Source: Dyadobacter linearis (GTDB lineage: Bacteria; Bacteroidota; Bacteroidia; Cytophagales; Spirosomataceae). From it: a stretch of 64,000 nucleotides of DNA. Under the pieces are notes generated by a model. It did not search any database. It was not told where the DNA came from and worked only from the letters and a program-made list of their open reading frames with translations. The DNA lies in assembly GCF_907165045.1 (NCBI RefSeq), contig NZ_CAJRAU010000012.1, forward strand, positions 43,177 to 107,176. Reading direction: 5' to 3'. Numbering within the stretch: position 1 is the stretch's first letter; each line of letters starts with the position of its first letter. The position numbers were made by a program, and so were the translations under genes. This document shows, in pieces, positions 44,113-53,349 of the stretch.

Positions 44113-45273
44113 ATGCACAATCATTTTGCCTTTCTTAGCGAATGGGGAAACAACGCACTTGATTTCTCTAAAAGGCCAGGTTCGGCCATTTTACCAACAA
44201 CCCATTTTATTGTCTGTGCGATAGTCATTGGCAAAGCTGATGTGCCGTGCGTCTTGCCTGTACTTGAAGCGGTGAGCAAGCGCCACTTCAATGGTGGTCA
44301 GATTGATTCAGAAATGATCAGCAGCGACCACATCAAAAGGAAACAAATCCTGGAAGACCTCGAAGAGTTGCCCTTCCAGATATTTTCTGTCATTGTAGAT
44401 AAGCGGCAGCTGATAGGAGAGGGCCTGCGCTACAAAGGCTCCTTTTTTAAATTCCTGCATGGTCTGGCCGACCGGGAGCTGTTCCGGATCTTTCCCGACC
44501 TGGAAATGTTCACAGGCCAGATCCAGGATGAAACCTTTATGAAAGGGTTCGTCTCTTATGTGCAGCAGAACCATATCGCCAACCTTTTCAATGAGTCCTC
44601 CTTTGGTTTTATTGCAGCACAGGATAGTTTGATGGTACAGACCGCTGGGTTCATTGCCGGGACGCTGGCACGCTGCTATGATGAGACAGTCATCACTGAT
44701 CAAAGGGCTGACTTTATAGAAGTCCTTAAACGCAAAGTGGTTACTATCAGGTTTTGGCCCGATGCATTCGAGCATAACCTGATCAGCCGGCCGCAGCCAG
44801 GGCCCAGCTTCGACCCGCTATTGTCTGAGCTGAGCGTTAACCTGGCCAACGACTTCCTGCATCGCAAATCAGCCGATAGAGCCCCGCAGGCTATTGACCA
44901 GGTGAGCACCCTGAGCTATCTGCTCTTTCATTTCAGGCATATTGACCCAGTCCGCTATATCACAAGCTTTGAGCTCATGGAGCATATCAGGGCCCGGAAA
45001 GGAAAAAACGTTTCGCTTCATTACTTTCAAACCAAGGTAATAGCGCCCCTTAGGGATGCAGGTGTGCTGATTGCCAGCAGCTCGCGCGGATATAAGCTGC
45101 CGGCAAGTGAGCAAGATCTATATGACTTTGTCAGCCACAGCAATACTATCATTGAACCAATGCTTTCCCGGGTAAAACGGTTTCGTGACCAGGTTCATAT
45201 AGCATCAGATGGGAAGATCGATGTGCTGGCTGCGGACGAGTACAAGGTGATCCGAAAAGTGATTGATTTCTAG
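44113..45273 (+). CDS. DUF3800-family protein with C-terminal helical domain
   Basis: A 386-residue protein. The N-terminal domain has the RNase H-like layout of DUF3800: FLSEWGNNALDF at the first strand, ILPTTHFIVCAIVIGK, then IFSVIVDKRQLIGEGLRYKG and later GFIAGTLARCYDE. The usual first-strand acidic motif (D-E) appears as S-E, so one catalytic position may be lost. The C-terminal 120 residues (VSTLSYLLFHFRHIDPVRYI, LHYFQTKVIAPLRDAGVLIA, GYKLPASEQDLYDFV) look like a winged helix. DUF3800 proteins occur in defence and abortive-infection loci. The AT-hook protein upstream is the likely partner. Confidence 0.8.
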   Translation: MHNHFAFLSEWGNNALDFSKRPGSAILPTTHFIVCAIVIGKADVPCVLPVLEAVSKRHFNGGQIDSEMISSDHIKRKQILEDLEELPFQIFSVIVDKRQLIGEGLRYKGSFFKFLHGLADRELFRIFPDLEMFTGQIQDETFMKGFVSYVQQNHIANLFNESSFGFIAAQDSLMVQTAGFIAGTLARCYDETVITDQRADFIEVLKRKVVTIRFWPDAFEHNLISRPQPGPSFDPLLSELSVNLANDFLHRKSADRAPQAIDQVSTLSYLLFHFRHIDPVRYITSFELMEHIRARKGKNVSLHYFQTKVIAPLRDAGVLIASSSRGYKLPASEQDLYDFVSHSNTIIEPMLSRVKRFRDQVHIASDGKIDVLAADEYKVIRKVIDF

Positions 45274-45629
45274 GGAGAAAGTTGTGTATTTGGATAATTT
45301 ACCATCGTCTGCCATAGCCAGTCACACTGATTATTTAATTTATGAAGTAAAGGGTAAGTTAAATTCTTCAATAATATCTGCAATTCTGCAGAGCCCTTGT
45401 CTCCATCCTTATTTGCTAGTGCTGAACACCTAATGCGACTCCGCTGCTGGTTAAATATTATTTTGGAATGTAAACTTTGGGAGAGTTCCTATGCGTATTA
45501 CGTTTTTGTTACCAAAAAATAAGATTTTGGGAATATTTTTTTGTAACCTTTGGATATATCGTTGTTATAAAATAATATTGACAACAAAAATAGTTCTACA
45601 ACCTGTTGGGTAAACTACGAAAAAGCTTA
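45274..45629. other. AT-rich intergenic stretch
   Basis: A 356-base stretch with no supported gene. It presumably holds the promoter of the following surface-protein genes, but no clear -33/-7 pair stands out. Confidence 0.35.
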
Positions 45630-46295
45630 ATGCTTAGAATGCTCGTATCTACGCTGCTTCTGTTTACAGATATCAACGTTGGTACAGCTCAATCTGTTGA
45701 GGATTCTACTCGTTTCGAAATTGGTGTAGACCTACTGTCTCCATTTAGTAATTTGAGACTAGATCGATTAAATAGTACCTACGGATTAATTTTTAAAAGA
45801 GCTATCTCACCTACTGGGGCATTACGCTTGCGCACTGACCTAGGTATTGATTATATGCCTTCACCAACGATAAAGGGCACTAATCAGCCAAGAGAATTTT
45901 CCACTTCCTTTGACTTAGGGTACGAAAAAAGAAATAGATTTAACCGCTTTGTCCATTACTATGGCTCTGATTTATCTTTTCGATACTACAAATTAAATAG
46001 CACAGTCCTGATTGGAATATCCGGCACGAGCGCCTCACCCTATACCAATCAAAAGGGTAGGATTGTAGATTTTGGAATTTCTGCTTTCACAGGCGGAAAA
46101 TACTATATAGCAAGCCATATATCATTATCTATTGAAACTACTGCCTTATTAAGTTACGCTGATATCTTTGAAAAATCACAAGACTTTGACGTGAACGGTA
46201 ATGCATTGGGGAGTGCCGTGCCGACAATAGATACCAACGGAATCACATTCAAAATTATGCCTATATCAGTAATTTATTTAAGCTATTACTTCTAA
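45630..46295 (+). CDS. Outer-membrane beta-barrel protein, unknown
   Basis: A 221-residue exported protein (signal MLRMLVSTLLLFTDINVGTA). It has repeated amphipathic strands (FEIGVDLLSPFSNL, LRLRTDLGIDYMP, FSTSFDLGYEKR, YYIASHISLSIETTALLSY) and ends FKIMPISVIYLSYYF, the aromatic last strand of outer-membrane barrels. An in-frame TTG at 45606 is a possible earlier start. The next gene, a T9SS-tailed protein, begins ten bases later, so the two are an operon. Confidence 0.7.
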   Translation: MLRMLVSTLLLFTDINVGTAQSVEDSTRFEIGVDLLSPFSNLRLDRLNSTYGLIFKRAISPTGALRLRTDLGIDYMPSPTIKGTNQPREFSTSFDLGYEKRNRFNRFVHYYGSDLSFRYYKLNSTVLIGISGTSASPYTNQKGRIVDFGISAFTGGKYYIASHISLSIETTALLSYADIFEKSQDFDVNGNALGSAVPTIDTNGITFKIMPISVIYLSYYF

Positions 46296-46305
46296 ATATG
46301 ACTCT

Positions 46306-47814
46306 ATGAAAACTCTCTGCTTATTTGTCATTGCATCATTGATTTTCATTCACTCGCATTCAAGGGCACAAACCGTTTACATAAGTGGCACTTTTGCCGG
46401 AGTTGAACCTTACAGCAATTACACTTACAAAGCACAAATAGGAGGACTAACCCCAGTGCTAAGCGCATTGGAGTGCGTTTGGGAATTGGACGGGCTTGCG
46501 CCCGGAGCAAGCCCGTCTCTCTCAACAGGCCCAACATACAGTGCGAAAAATGGACAGATAAGCAATGTCCAATGGGAAAATACTCCCGGAAGCTCTGATC
46601 CGAAATGGATAAAAGTCACTGTTTACTATAGAAAAAATGGAGATGACCAGACACCGTTGATATATCAAACCCCAATATCAGTGAAACATATCAGTATTCC
46701 GGGGCCGTTGAACATAGCCGGATCAAACTATTCGCATAATTCAACTTTCTTTTTGAATTGCGGTGTTACCAACTTACCGGTCTCATTTCCAGCAGTTACT
46801 ACATCAGATCCTGTGTCAGCAGTAACCTACACATGGACATATCCTCCAGGTTGGAACGGTCCTATAACAACAACTACGCCAAGTGCTAACATAAGTTCTC
46901 ACCAAAGTAACCCAGGTAAGATAAGGGTCGAAGCAAAGAGAAATGACGGGACATCGAAAACTTTTATTTCGGTGGATGTTACAAGGCCATCTCCAACTGT
47001 AACTGGACTCAGCTCCTCTGATCCGTATTGGCTGCTTTGCAACCCCTCGCAAAAATTGACACTATCAGCTAATGCGTCAGGTAATACCGTCACTGATAAG
47101 TTTATTTGGACGCCTTATGACGGTGTAAAAGTTAATAACTCAAATTCGCCACAAACGATCCTTGGCAGTGTTTCTGCAGATTTAACAGCTTCGGCACAAG
47201 GTAGCTTTAATGTAAAAGGGTACTCAACAGTTTGCGGAAAGTCAAGTACGACCTCCATTACAAGGTATATTTACTATGGACTTCCTGCCCTGTCAGGAGC
47301 AAATCAATACCTTTTTGAGCCAACGACCAATTTGTGGCACTGTTCTGTCAATCCGCAGTATTCAGCAAATCATAACTGGACGGTGATATCGGGAGATGCG
47401 AGCATAAGTCCGACTTCCTTTGCGGCCTACGTGAGTAGCGTTAATGGTGGCGTTGTTGCAGTATCATTGTCGAATGGGTGCGGGTCAACCGGGCAACAGT
47501 ATTTTACTATTCCCCCATCAGGAGGAATGCTCATGGCTTACCCAAACCCCGCAAAAGAACAGCTAACCCTCCAACTAAAAAATACTGAAATTTTAGAACT
47601 GCTTCCTGAATCCATAACATTAGTTGACGAACTTACCGGCAGTGAGGCTCTTTCAGTTCCAGTGAATGACATATTTCAGAAAAAACAGTTTCAAGATGGG
47701 AACAAGTTATTGTTAGATGTAAAGAGCCTTCGAAGAGGAATCTATTATCTTAATATTATATCCAAACCGAATTCTAACCAGAAGAGCCAAAAGATTAGGA
47801 TCAAGCTTGAATGA
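46306..47814 (+). CDS. PKD/Ig-like surface protein with T9SS sorting tail
   Basis: A 502-residue secreted protein. A signal peptide (MKTLCLFVIASLIFIHSHSR) is followed by Ig/PKD-like repeats (VSAVTYTWTYPPGW, TDKFIWTPYDGVKV, QYSANHNWTVISGDASI) and a type IX secretion domain (MLMAYPNPAKEQLTLQLK, KSLRRGIYYLNIISK). The codons for DGLAPGASPS coincide with a GC-rich inverted repeat that interrupts the otherwise AT-rich gene in frame. It sits between a beta-barrel and a Big-domain lipoprotein gene. The role is probably adhesion or surface display, by domain type only. Confidence 0.82.
   Translation: MKTLCLFVIASLIFIHSHSRAQTVYISGTFAGVEPYSNYTYKAQIGGLTPVLSALECVWELDGLAPGASPSLSTGPTYSAKNGQISNVQWENTPGSSDPKWIKVTVYYRKNGDDQTPLIYQTPISVKHISIPGPLNIAGSNYSHNSTFFLNCGVTNLPVSFPAVTTSDPVSAVTYTWTYPPGWNGPITTTTPSANISSHQSNPGKIRVEAKRNDGTSKTFISVDVTRPSPTVTGLSSSDPYWLLCNPSQKLTLSANASGNTVTDKFIWTPYDGVKVNNSNSPQTILGSVSADLTASAQGSFNVKGYSTVCGKSSTTSITRYIYYGLPALSGANQYLFEPTTNLWHCSVNPQYSANHNWTVISGDASISPTSFAAYVSSVNGGVVAVSLSNGCGSTGQQYFTIPPSGGMLMAYPNPAKEQLTLQLKNTEILELLPESITLVDELTGSEALSVPVNDIFQKKQFQDGNKLLLDVKSLRRGIYYLNIISKPNSNQKSQKIRIKLE
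46489..46517. repeat. GC-rich palindrome inside a coding region
   Basis: GACGGGCTTGC (46489-46499) and GCAAGCCCGTC (46507-46517) are perfect 11 bp inverted arms around a 7-base loop. Composition and structure differ sharply from the surrounding AT-rich gene, so this looks like an inserted REP/MITE-like palindrome that kept the reading frame. Confidence 0.55.
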
Positions 47815-47847
47815 TGAGGACAAAGTAACTTAAATCTTCCAAAATAT

Positions 47848-48552
47848 ATGAAAAATATAATTTTGTTAATATTACTACTAACATATGCGGGATCTTGTCG
47901 CGAGAAAACTACGGACCCGGTACCTACAATCGATGTTGGTAGTCCAGATCTTAAATATGATCAAACTAGACAACTTAAAGTCATGCAAGGATCGCAAATT
48001 TTGGATTTTAAGTCATACATATGGAAAATTGATGACGAGAGTATCGGGACAGTGAGAGCAGATGGATTGTTCACCGCCAGAAAAGTTGGTGAGTCTATTA
48101 TAAGCGTGTCTGAACAAAACGGAAAGCTTCTTAGCCAAACGAAAATTGTAGTTACCCCTTACAGTACTTTGTGTACTGAACCTATCACTGAAAGAGGTAT
48201 ATCAAGTGCAGCTATTTTGTCACGTGAAAGGCGATCATTGAATTCTAAACTACATACTAGATTAGATTTTTTTGGAGAAAACGAAAAGGTAAAAAAAGTT
48301 ATTTATGAGTTGAACAGTCAGGGAAATCTTGAATTTTCGGTCTTAGTTCTTGTTAACACCAAGGCGGTCTATGAAGAGGCAGAGTTGTTCTTGACAGAAA
48401 GGTACCCGACACATATTACTGAGGAGGGGATGAACTATTATCTTAATGATAAACGCGACCAGGCTATATATGTTGGTAAAACCAACGAAAATGAATTTAA
48501 GATTTCCTATACGCCCCAAATTTCCGGTGGTTTGAGGAAAGTACAGCATTGA
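47848..48552 (+). CDS. Big_2-domain lipoprotein
   Basis: A 234-residue lipoprotein (signal MKNIILLILLLTYAGSC, Cys17). Residues about 28-105 form a bacterial Ig-like (Big_2) domain with LKYDQTRQLKVMQGSQILDF, YIWKIDDESIGTVRADGLFT and ARKVGESIISVS. The C-terminal half has an alpha/beta look (KVKKVIYELNSQGNLEFSVL, AVYEEAELFLTERYP) and is not recognised. It follows the T9SS protein by 33 bases and probably belongs to the same surface operon. Confidence 0.72.
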   Translation: MKNIILLILLLTYAGSCREKTTDPVPTIDVGSPDLKYDQTRQLKVMQGSQILDFKSYIWKIDDESIGTVRADGLFTARKVGESIISVSEQNGKLLSQTKIVVTPYSTLCTEPITERGISSAAILSRERRSLNSKLHTRLDFFGENEKVKKVIYELNSQGNLEFSVLVLVNTKAVYEEAELFLTERYPTHITEEGMNYYLNDKRDQAIYVGKTNENEFKISYTPQISGGLRKVQH

Positions 48553-49100
48553 CTTTCCCGCAATTTTAGATGCCTCGCCGCCTGAGTAATAGGGGTGAAT
48601 TGTGAGGATAGCTAAGGTTATTGATGTTCAGCCAATGGACGAAGGGTTGAAAATTATTCAAATGAAGTATAATTACTAGAATTATCTCCATGAAACACGC
48701 CGCTGTTAACCGGCGTCGAAAAATTAACAATTTTGATTGAAAGGTTACTTTGTTCTTGTGATGTGTATTGGCGGCTAGTGCAAAATGAGGTTTTCAATGA
48801 TCATTTATGTTATATTCTCTAATATCAACCTATCTACATTTAAAGGATGCATACTAGGATGAAGAATGAAAAAGAGAAGACTAAATTGTTTATTTAACAT
48901 AACAAAAGTTATAAAACACACAATATGTTACTAATAATCATGTACAATATATTTGTAACAACATGTAGATTAGTAAAATTGCTACTTTTCAAAAGACATG
49001 TTGTCTAAACGTTTCGCAGAAATTGTTACCGCCGGCCAGATCCAGCAGACGTTTCTACATTGTTATAAGCCCAGCTTTGCCGTTTAAACCGGTGGTATTT
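48553..49100. other. Intergenic stretch with a small hairpin
   Basis: About 550 bases of AT-rich sequence before the IS3 remnant. A 6 bp hairpin ACGCCG / CGGCGT lies at 48697-48716 (loop CTGTTAAC) without a T run. I see no gene. Confidence 0.4.
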
Positions 49101-49480
49101 CAAGCACCGATCCGGCAGCAGATTCCTGATATCGAAACAGCCCAACTGCAACAATTGATAAAGGATTTATTGGGCGGACACCCAATAAAACTTAGACATG
49201 ACAAACTACATAAGGTACTGAAAGACACCAATTACTATCGAAAAGGCAAATGTATAAGGACCACTAACTCTGAGCACTGCTATCACAAGTATTTAACCGT
49301 GCTAAAAACCTGATTCACAAGCGCGCCAACATACTCTGTGCGGCCAACATGACCTACATCCACTGCGTTCAAACTTCGTTTACCTGCCGGTGATCTTAGG
49401 CACATATACGCGCAAAATTGTCGGCTGGCACCTGGGCAACTGAATGTTAATCCGGTGACCGCTTGAAGTCTGATCAGGAA
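49101..49480 (+). pseudogene. IS3-family transposase (OrfB) remnant
   Basis: Pieces in shifting frames match an IS3 OrfB: a leader QLQQLIKDLLGGHPIKLRHD, then KCIRTTNSEHCYHKYLTVLK, similar to the 'RTT.S.H.Y.kypNL.k' region. Then NMTYIHCVQTSF and, in another frame, LPVILGTYTRKIVGWHLGN, the rve core around the first and second catalytic aspartates. Stops and frame changes interrupt it and the C-terminal DDE portion is missing. It is a dead fragment. Confidence 0.6.
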
Positions 49481-49567
49481 TTGTCTTCTGGCGGCTGAAT
49501 AACCAAAATCAAATTCCGACACAGTTCTATATACTCTCCCGACTGGCTTTTTTTACTACTTCACATA

Positions 49568-50071
49568 TTATTTTCCATCAACTATCGCAATACTTTCAAG
49601 CGTCCTTTCATAAAGAAGTTTATCGTAATCTTCTCTCCATTCCTCTAATTTATAGTAGGCCTTTAATGCATTTTCATACCTTACTGGTGCCACGACGGTT
49701 TCATATTCCAAGCTATCAAATTCATTCTCCTTTGCTTTCCTTAACCTATCTCCCTTGTAGCTAACAATTTGAACATCAGGTGGTGTGCCTAATTTATAGT
49801 AAGGCAATAATACATTATCCAGGTTTGACTGCCTATTTCCAATAACTTGCCAGTATTTGTGGTATAATAAAGCATCCATGGTATAGCCCAAAAATAAAAT
49901 ATCATCCTTAATGATTTCATCCAAACTAGGCCAGTCTTGCCCTGAATAGACTTGCTTAAAAACAACAATAATGAAGTTACTTTTATTTGGAATTTTAATA
50001 ATTTGCCCAAAGCCAATTTTATCATCACTAAGTGGTATCGTGAATAAATCTCCGATTTTTAATTTCTTCAT
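49568..50071 (-). CDS. Imm26-type immunity protein
   Basis: A 167-residue cytoplasmic protein. The N-terminus KLKIGDLFTIPLSDDKIGFG then QIIKIPNK matches the 'iGDif.IPL.dgk.~GqIi' pattern of the Imm26 immunity family. Its ATG overlaps the stop of the RHS gene by one base (TAATG), so the two are translationally coupled. It should neutralise the nuclease-like C-terminal domain of that RHS protein. The pairing is inferred from position and family. Confidence 0.8.
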   Translation of the reverse strand: MKKLKIGDLFTIPLSDDKIGFGQIIKIPNKSNFIIVVFKQVYSGQDWPSLDEIIKDDILFLGYTMDALLYHKYWQVIGNRQSNLDNVLLPYYKLGTPPDVQIVSYKGDRLRKAKENEFDSLEYETVVAPVRYENALKAYYKLEEWREDYDKLLYERTLESIAIVDGK

Positions 50072-53000
50072 TAGCCTTTCTCTTTTCTAATTACATTCCT
50101 TTTATTTGACGTCCCGCCATCTGGATTTGATTTATTCGTTGGTCCTCCTCTTGCGTCCAAAGCTTTTTGTTCCTTTAAATTTAAATCTTTTCCAGGCCTT
50201 CCTTTATCAATTTTCTGAAACTCAAAATCAGCTTTTGGATTTGCTCTTGCATGTTCGGCTTGCCTTGCAGCATATCGTTCTGCACTTTTTGCCTGTCCAA
50301 CATAGGGTTTCAGGCCTCCTTCTACCATATCTGTACGTAAATAGACTACCCCTTTAGATAAAACATTATCCAATATTTTTCCACCTATGCCAGCCGCTAC
50401 ACCAACAGCCGCATCTATGGCGACAGATTGAACAGTAATTGCTTTTCCTTGAATCGCACTGTTTATTGCACCACCAAAAGAATTAGCTCCACCTGAAACT
50501 ACCGCACCCGTCAGTAAACTTGTCCCACCTGTTAAACCTGCTGCTCCGCCCGTAATACCTCCTTGTAAAGCTGCTCCGCCAACCGCATTCCAATTTCGAA
50601 TTTCTCCATGATTATATAGCTGTAATCCCGCTTCAAGCCCGCCACCAACCAAAGCTCCAACCCCGGCACCAATCAGTCCTGTTATAACTGGAAAATTTCC
50701 ATTGGGATCACTCCGCAAGATAGGGCTATTCCAACCGTATTGATAAACAGACTGATTTTCCTGAGTTTCGGTAATTGGATCTACTGCCAAAAACCTTCCA
50801 ATCTGCGGATCGTAGAACCTTGCCTGCAAATCTATCCAATTTGTTTCTCTTTGAGACTCCCTTCCGATAAATTTGAACCTATCCGCCGGGCTTCCGCCCA
50901 CCTTCTCCGCATTCGCATTCAAAGGCAGACCTAATCCCCATGGATCATAATGGTTTTCCTGTACAACAATCGGTGGATAGGCATCTCCAGGGCCCGTTGC
51001 CCCCGATTTTTCTCCGCACCGGCAGGCTACCCGCAAATTGCCCAGGTGATCATTGATTTGGTACTCGTAGCGGTAAAAAGTGTTTGTGATACCTGCAGGT
51101 GCTGCCACACTTCCGTTCAACTCAGGATTAATTGCCCGTTGCGGTGGAAGTAAGCGTCCTTCTGCGGTTGGAATAAATTCCAGACTGTCGTTGACATATA
51201 CCAATCCAGCCACATAGTCATATACTTTACCAGCGCCAAAGTTTGCTTTTAATTTGGTGCCATCAGCTGCATAATTGTAAGTGATTGCCTGTCCGGACTT
51301 TGTAATCGTCTGAGGAAGGTTTAGATAATTATAAACGATATTAGTGATGCCTTTACCGGAATCAGTTAGCAAATTACCGTTTGCGTCATATGTATAATTT
51401 GAACTTGGTCCAAAAAACTCGCCGGCCGCCGGACTTGGACTTGTCCCAGTCTCAACAATACCAGAAAGTTTGTTAGAGTTGGCTGTGTATGCATAAGCAA
51501 GGTTATCGACAACTGAACCGTTAAAAGTCCTTTTCATATTGACGATATTACCATTGTCATCATAGTTTACTTTGTTTGCATCCGATCCACCCAACGCAAA
51601 AACTGTTGACGATTCGGATGAAGTAGTTTTGGTCAAATTACCTGTCTTGATCCGATTAAGATTGTCATAGGTGAATGTATATGTATATGGGTCTTTTGGT
51701 GTTATAACAGGCGCGTCCGCATAAGCACCTGTGCGTTGGGCAGAACGATAATTTGAAGTTTGGATGTTCCCTACATTGTCATACCCAAGCGTCATCCCAA
51801 AGAAATCGGTTTCGCTACCAGTTACAAGTTGGGATGGGTCATTCAGACTGGTCATCCATCCGCGCATATTATAGGTGTAGTCGACTTTCTGAATATTACA
51901 GCCCAGCGTCTTTGATACCATTTCGCCTATGCCATTAAAGCTGTACCGACCGACAGGCTCCCAGTACGCACCGTTAGTACCTGTATTAGCGTCGGTCACC
52001 TTTTGACAAACCGCCTTCATCCTCCCTCCCCTGTCATAAGATGTCAGTGTCTCAACAACAAGGCTATTAAGCGTTGAAAGCTTTGCTTCCAGCTCCCTTC
52101 CAGCAAAATCAAGCTTATTTGACTTCCTGTCGTAGCCGCTTTTATGGTTTTGTGAAACCACCTGGATCGGCTGGCCAACATTGTCATAATAGGTCGTAGT
52201 GCGCAGCATCGTACTTCCAAGATTCCGATTTTCAACTGCAACCAACATTCCCTTTACATTCGCGAGCTTAGCTACAGCATAGGCATGTGCCAGATCAAAA
52301 TTTTCCTGGGTACCTGTGACCGTAGGATAGGAATCATAGTAGTTGTGTGTGATCTCCTGCGAACCCAGGGAAACTGTTGAAACCCTGTTTAGGTCATCAT
52401 ATACGTTAGTGACCACTTGTGACTTAGCATCTGTTGTTGTAAGAAGTCTGTCCCTGGAATCATAAGTCATTGCTGTTGTACCTGCACCTGGGATTTTTTT
52501 GGATGTCATCCTACCGCGACTATCATAGCTATACGCAAACAAAAGGTCGTTGGTAAGAGGATCAAAGTTGGCGCCGGATAATACAGAAGCTGCCTTGGGA
52601 GGAATTACACACCGCAATAATCCGAAATCATCAAAGCAGTAATACGTTTTTTTCGTGGAGACATCCCTACAAACAATGCGCCCCTCAAAATCTTTATATT
52701 CAGTAGTCTTGTTGCCATTTTCGTCTAAGAATTCTGTCACGTATACCTTACCAGCTGCGGCATTGGAGACGTCGACTTTATTAGTTGAAAAGTTATAGGT
52801 CAGTATTTTGATCTCACTTGCTGAATTGCCCCTGTAAACAAACTGCTGTGCGGCGCTACTACCAGGTGCCTTTTGAGATATTACCCTATTTAAGGGTGAA
52901 TTGTCATAGGCAATCTCGGTAAAAGCATTGCCCGTCTTACCTGCATCTTGAAAGTACTGCTCCTGTGGAGAAGTAGCATTATCGACAAATCCTCCTGATG

Positions 53001-53289
53001 ATGCGGCTGTTGCATAAGCAAGATACTTTTTTGGCTCCCTGCCATATGCGTCATATACAATAGGCTGTACCAAATCGGACTGCTGGGATTGGTCTGCAAA
53101 CGAATACCCGCCAGCTTCGCGTTTGACTTGTTGCATAGGCCTGCCCAGTCCATCCAAGTAAGAAATGGTCTGCGCGACAGAAGTTCCATCTGAGTTTAAA
53201 TGCGTGTTCTCAATAATGTAATTTCTATTAGTTGAACCACTAGCTGATTCAGAGACTGACGGGTTGGTCACATCTTTTACGGCAGGCAA
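50071..53289 (-). CDS. RHS-repeat polymorphic toxin, 5'-truncated
   Basis: A 1072-residue remnant of a large secreted toxin. It contains a DUF6443-like N-terminal region (ENTHLNSDGTSVAQTISYLD), many YD repeats (DGLGRPMQQV, YDSRGRMTSKKIPG, YTYNMRGWMTSLND) and the RHS core (NDHLGNLRVA, RFYDPQIGRFLAVDP). A hydrophobic glycine-rich linker leads to a C-terminal toxin of about 95 residues (VVYLRTDMVEGGLKPYVGQA, RYAARQAEHARANP) that recalls a GIY-YIG-like nuclease. The frame is open up to 53352, where a stop and unrelated sequence appear; there is no ATG or signal peptide, only a TTG at 53289. The 5' end is therefore missing and expression is doubtful. The immunity gene is intact. Confidence 0.82.
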   Translation of the reverse strand: MPAVKDVTNPSVSESASGSTNRNYIIENTHLNSDGTSVAQTISYLDGLGRPMQQVKREAGGYSFADQSQQSDLVQPIVYDAYGREPKKYLAYATAASSGGFVDNATSPQEQYFQDAGKTGNAFTEIAYDNSPLNRVISQKAPGSSAAQQFVYRGNSASEIKILTYNFSTNKVDVSNAAAGKVYVTEFLDENGNKTTEYKDFEGRIVCRDVSTKKTYYCFDDFGLLRCVIPPKAASVLSGANFDPLTNDLLFAYSYDSRGRMTSKKIPGAGTTAMTYDSRDRLLTTTDAKSQVVTNVYDDLNRVSTVSLGSQEITHNYYDSYPTVTGTQENFDLAHAYAVAKLANVKGMLVAVENRNLGSTMLRTTTYYDNVGQPIQVVSQNHKSGYDRKSNKLDFAGRELEAKLSTLNSLVVETLTSYDRGGRMKAVCQKVTDANTGTNGAYWEPVGRYSFNGIGEMVSKTLGCNIQKVDYTYNMRGWMTSLNDPSQLVTGSETDFFGMTLGYDNVGNIQTSNYRSAQRTGAYADAPVITPKDPYTYTFTYDNLNRIKTGNLTKTTSSESSTVFALGGSDANKVNYDDNGNIVNMKRTFNGSVVDNLAYAYTANSNKLSGIVETGTSPSPAAGEFFGPSSNYTYDANGNLLTDSGKGITNIVYNYLNLPQTITKSGQAITYNYAADGTKLKANFGAGKVYDYVAGLVYVNDSLEFIPTAEGRLLPPQRAINPELNGSVAAPAGITNTFYRYEYQINDHLGNLRVACRCGEKSGATGPGDAYPPIVVQENHYDPWGLGLPLNANAEKVGGSPADRFKFIGRESQRETNWIDLQARFYDPQIGRFLAVDPITETQENQSVYQYGWNSPILRSDPNGNFPVITGLIGAGVGALVGGGLEAGLQLYNHGEIRNWNAVGGAALQGGITGGAAGLTGGTSLLTGAVVSGGANSFGGAINSAIQGKAITVQSVAIDAAVGVAAGIGGKILDNVLSKGVVYLRTDMVEGGLKPYVGQAKSAERYAARQAEHARANPKADFEFQKIDKGRPGKDLNLKEQKALDARGGPTNKSNPDGGTSNKRNVIRKEKG

Positions 53290-53349
53290 ATCGCAGTCTG
53301 TACAACCGCAATCAGTACCCGAGGAGCAACTTTCAAAATTGATTTTGAC

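Noticed and set aside
48697..48716. Hairpin ACGCCG/CGGCGT as a terminator for the Big-domain lipoprotein
   Set aside because: The stem is only 6 bp, 140 bases past the stop, and is followed by A residues rather than a T run.
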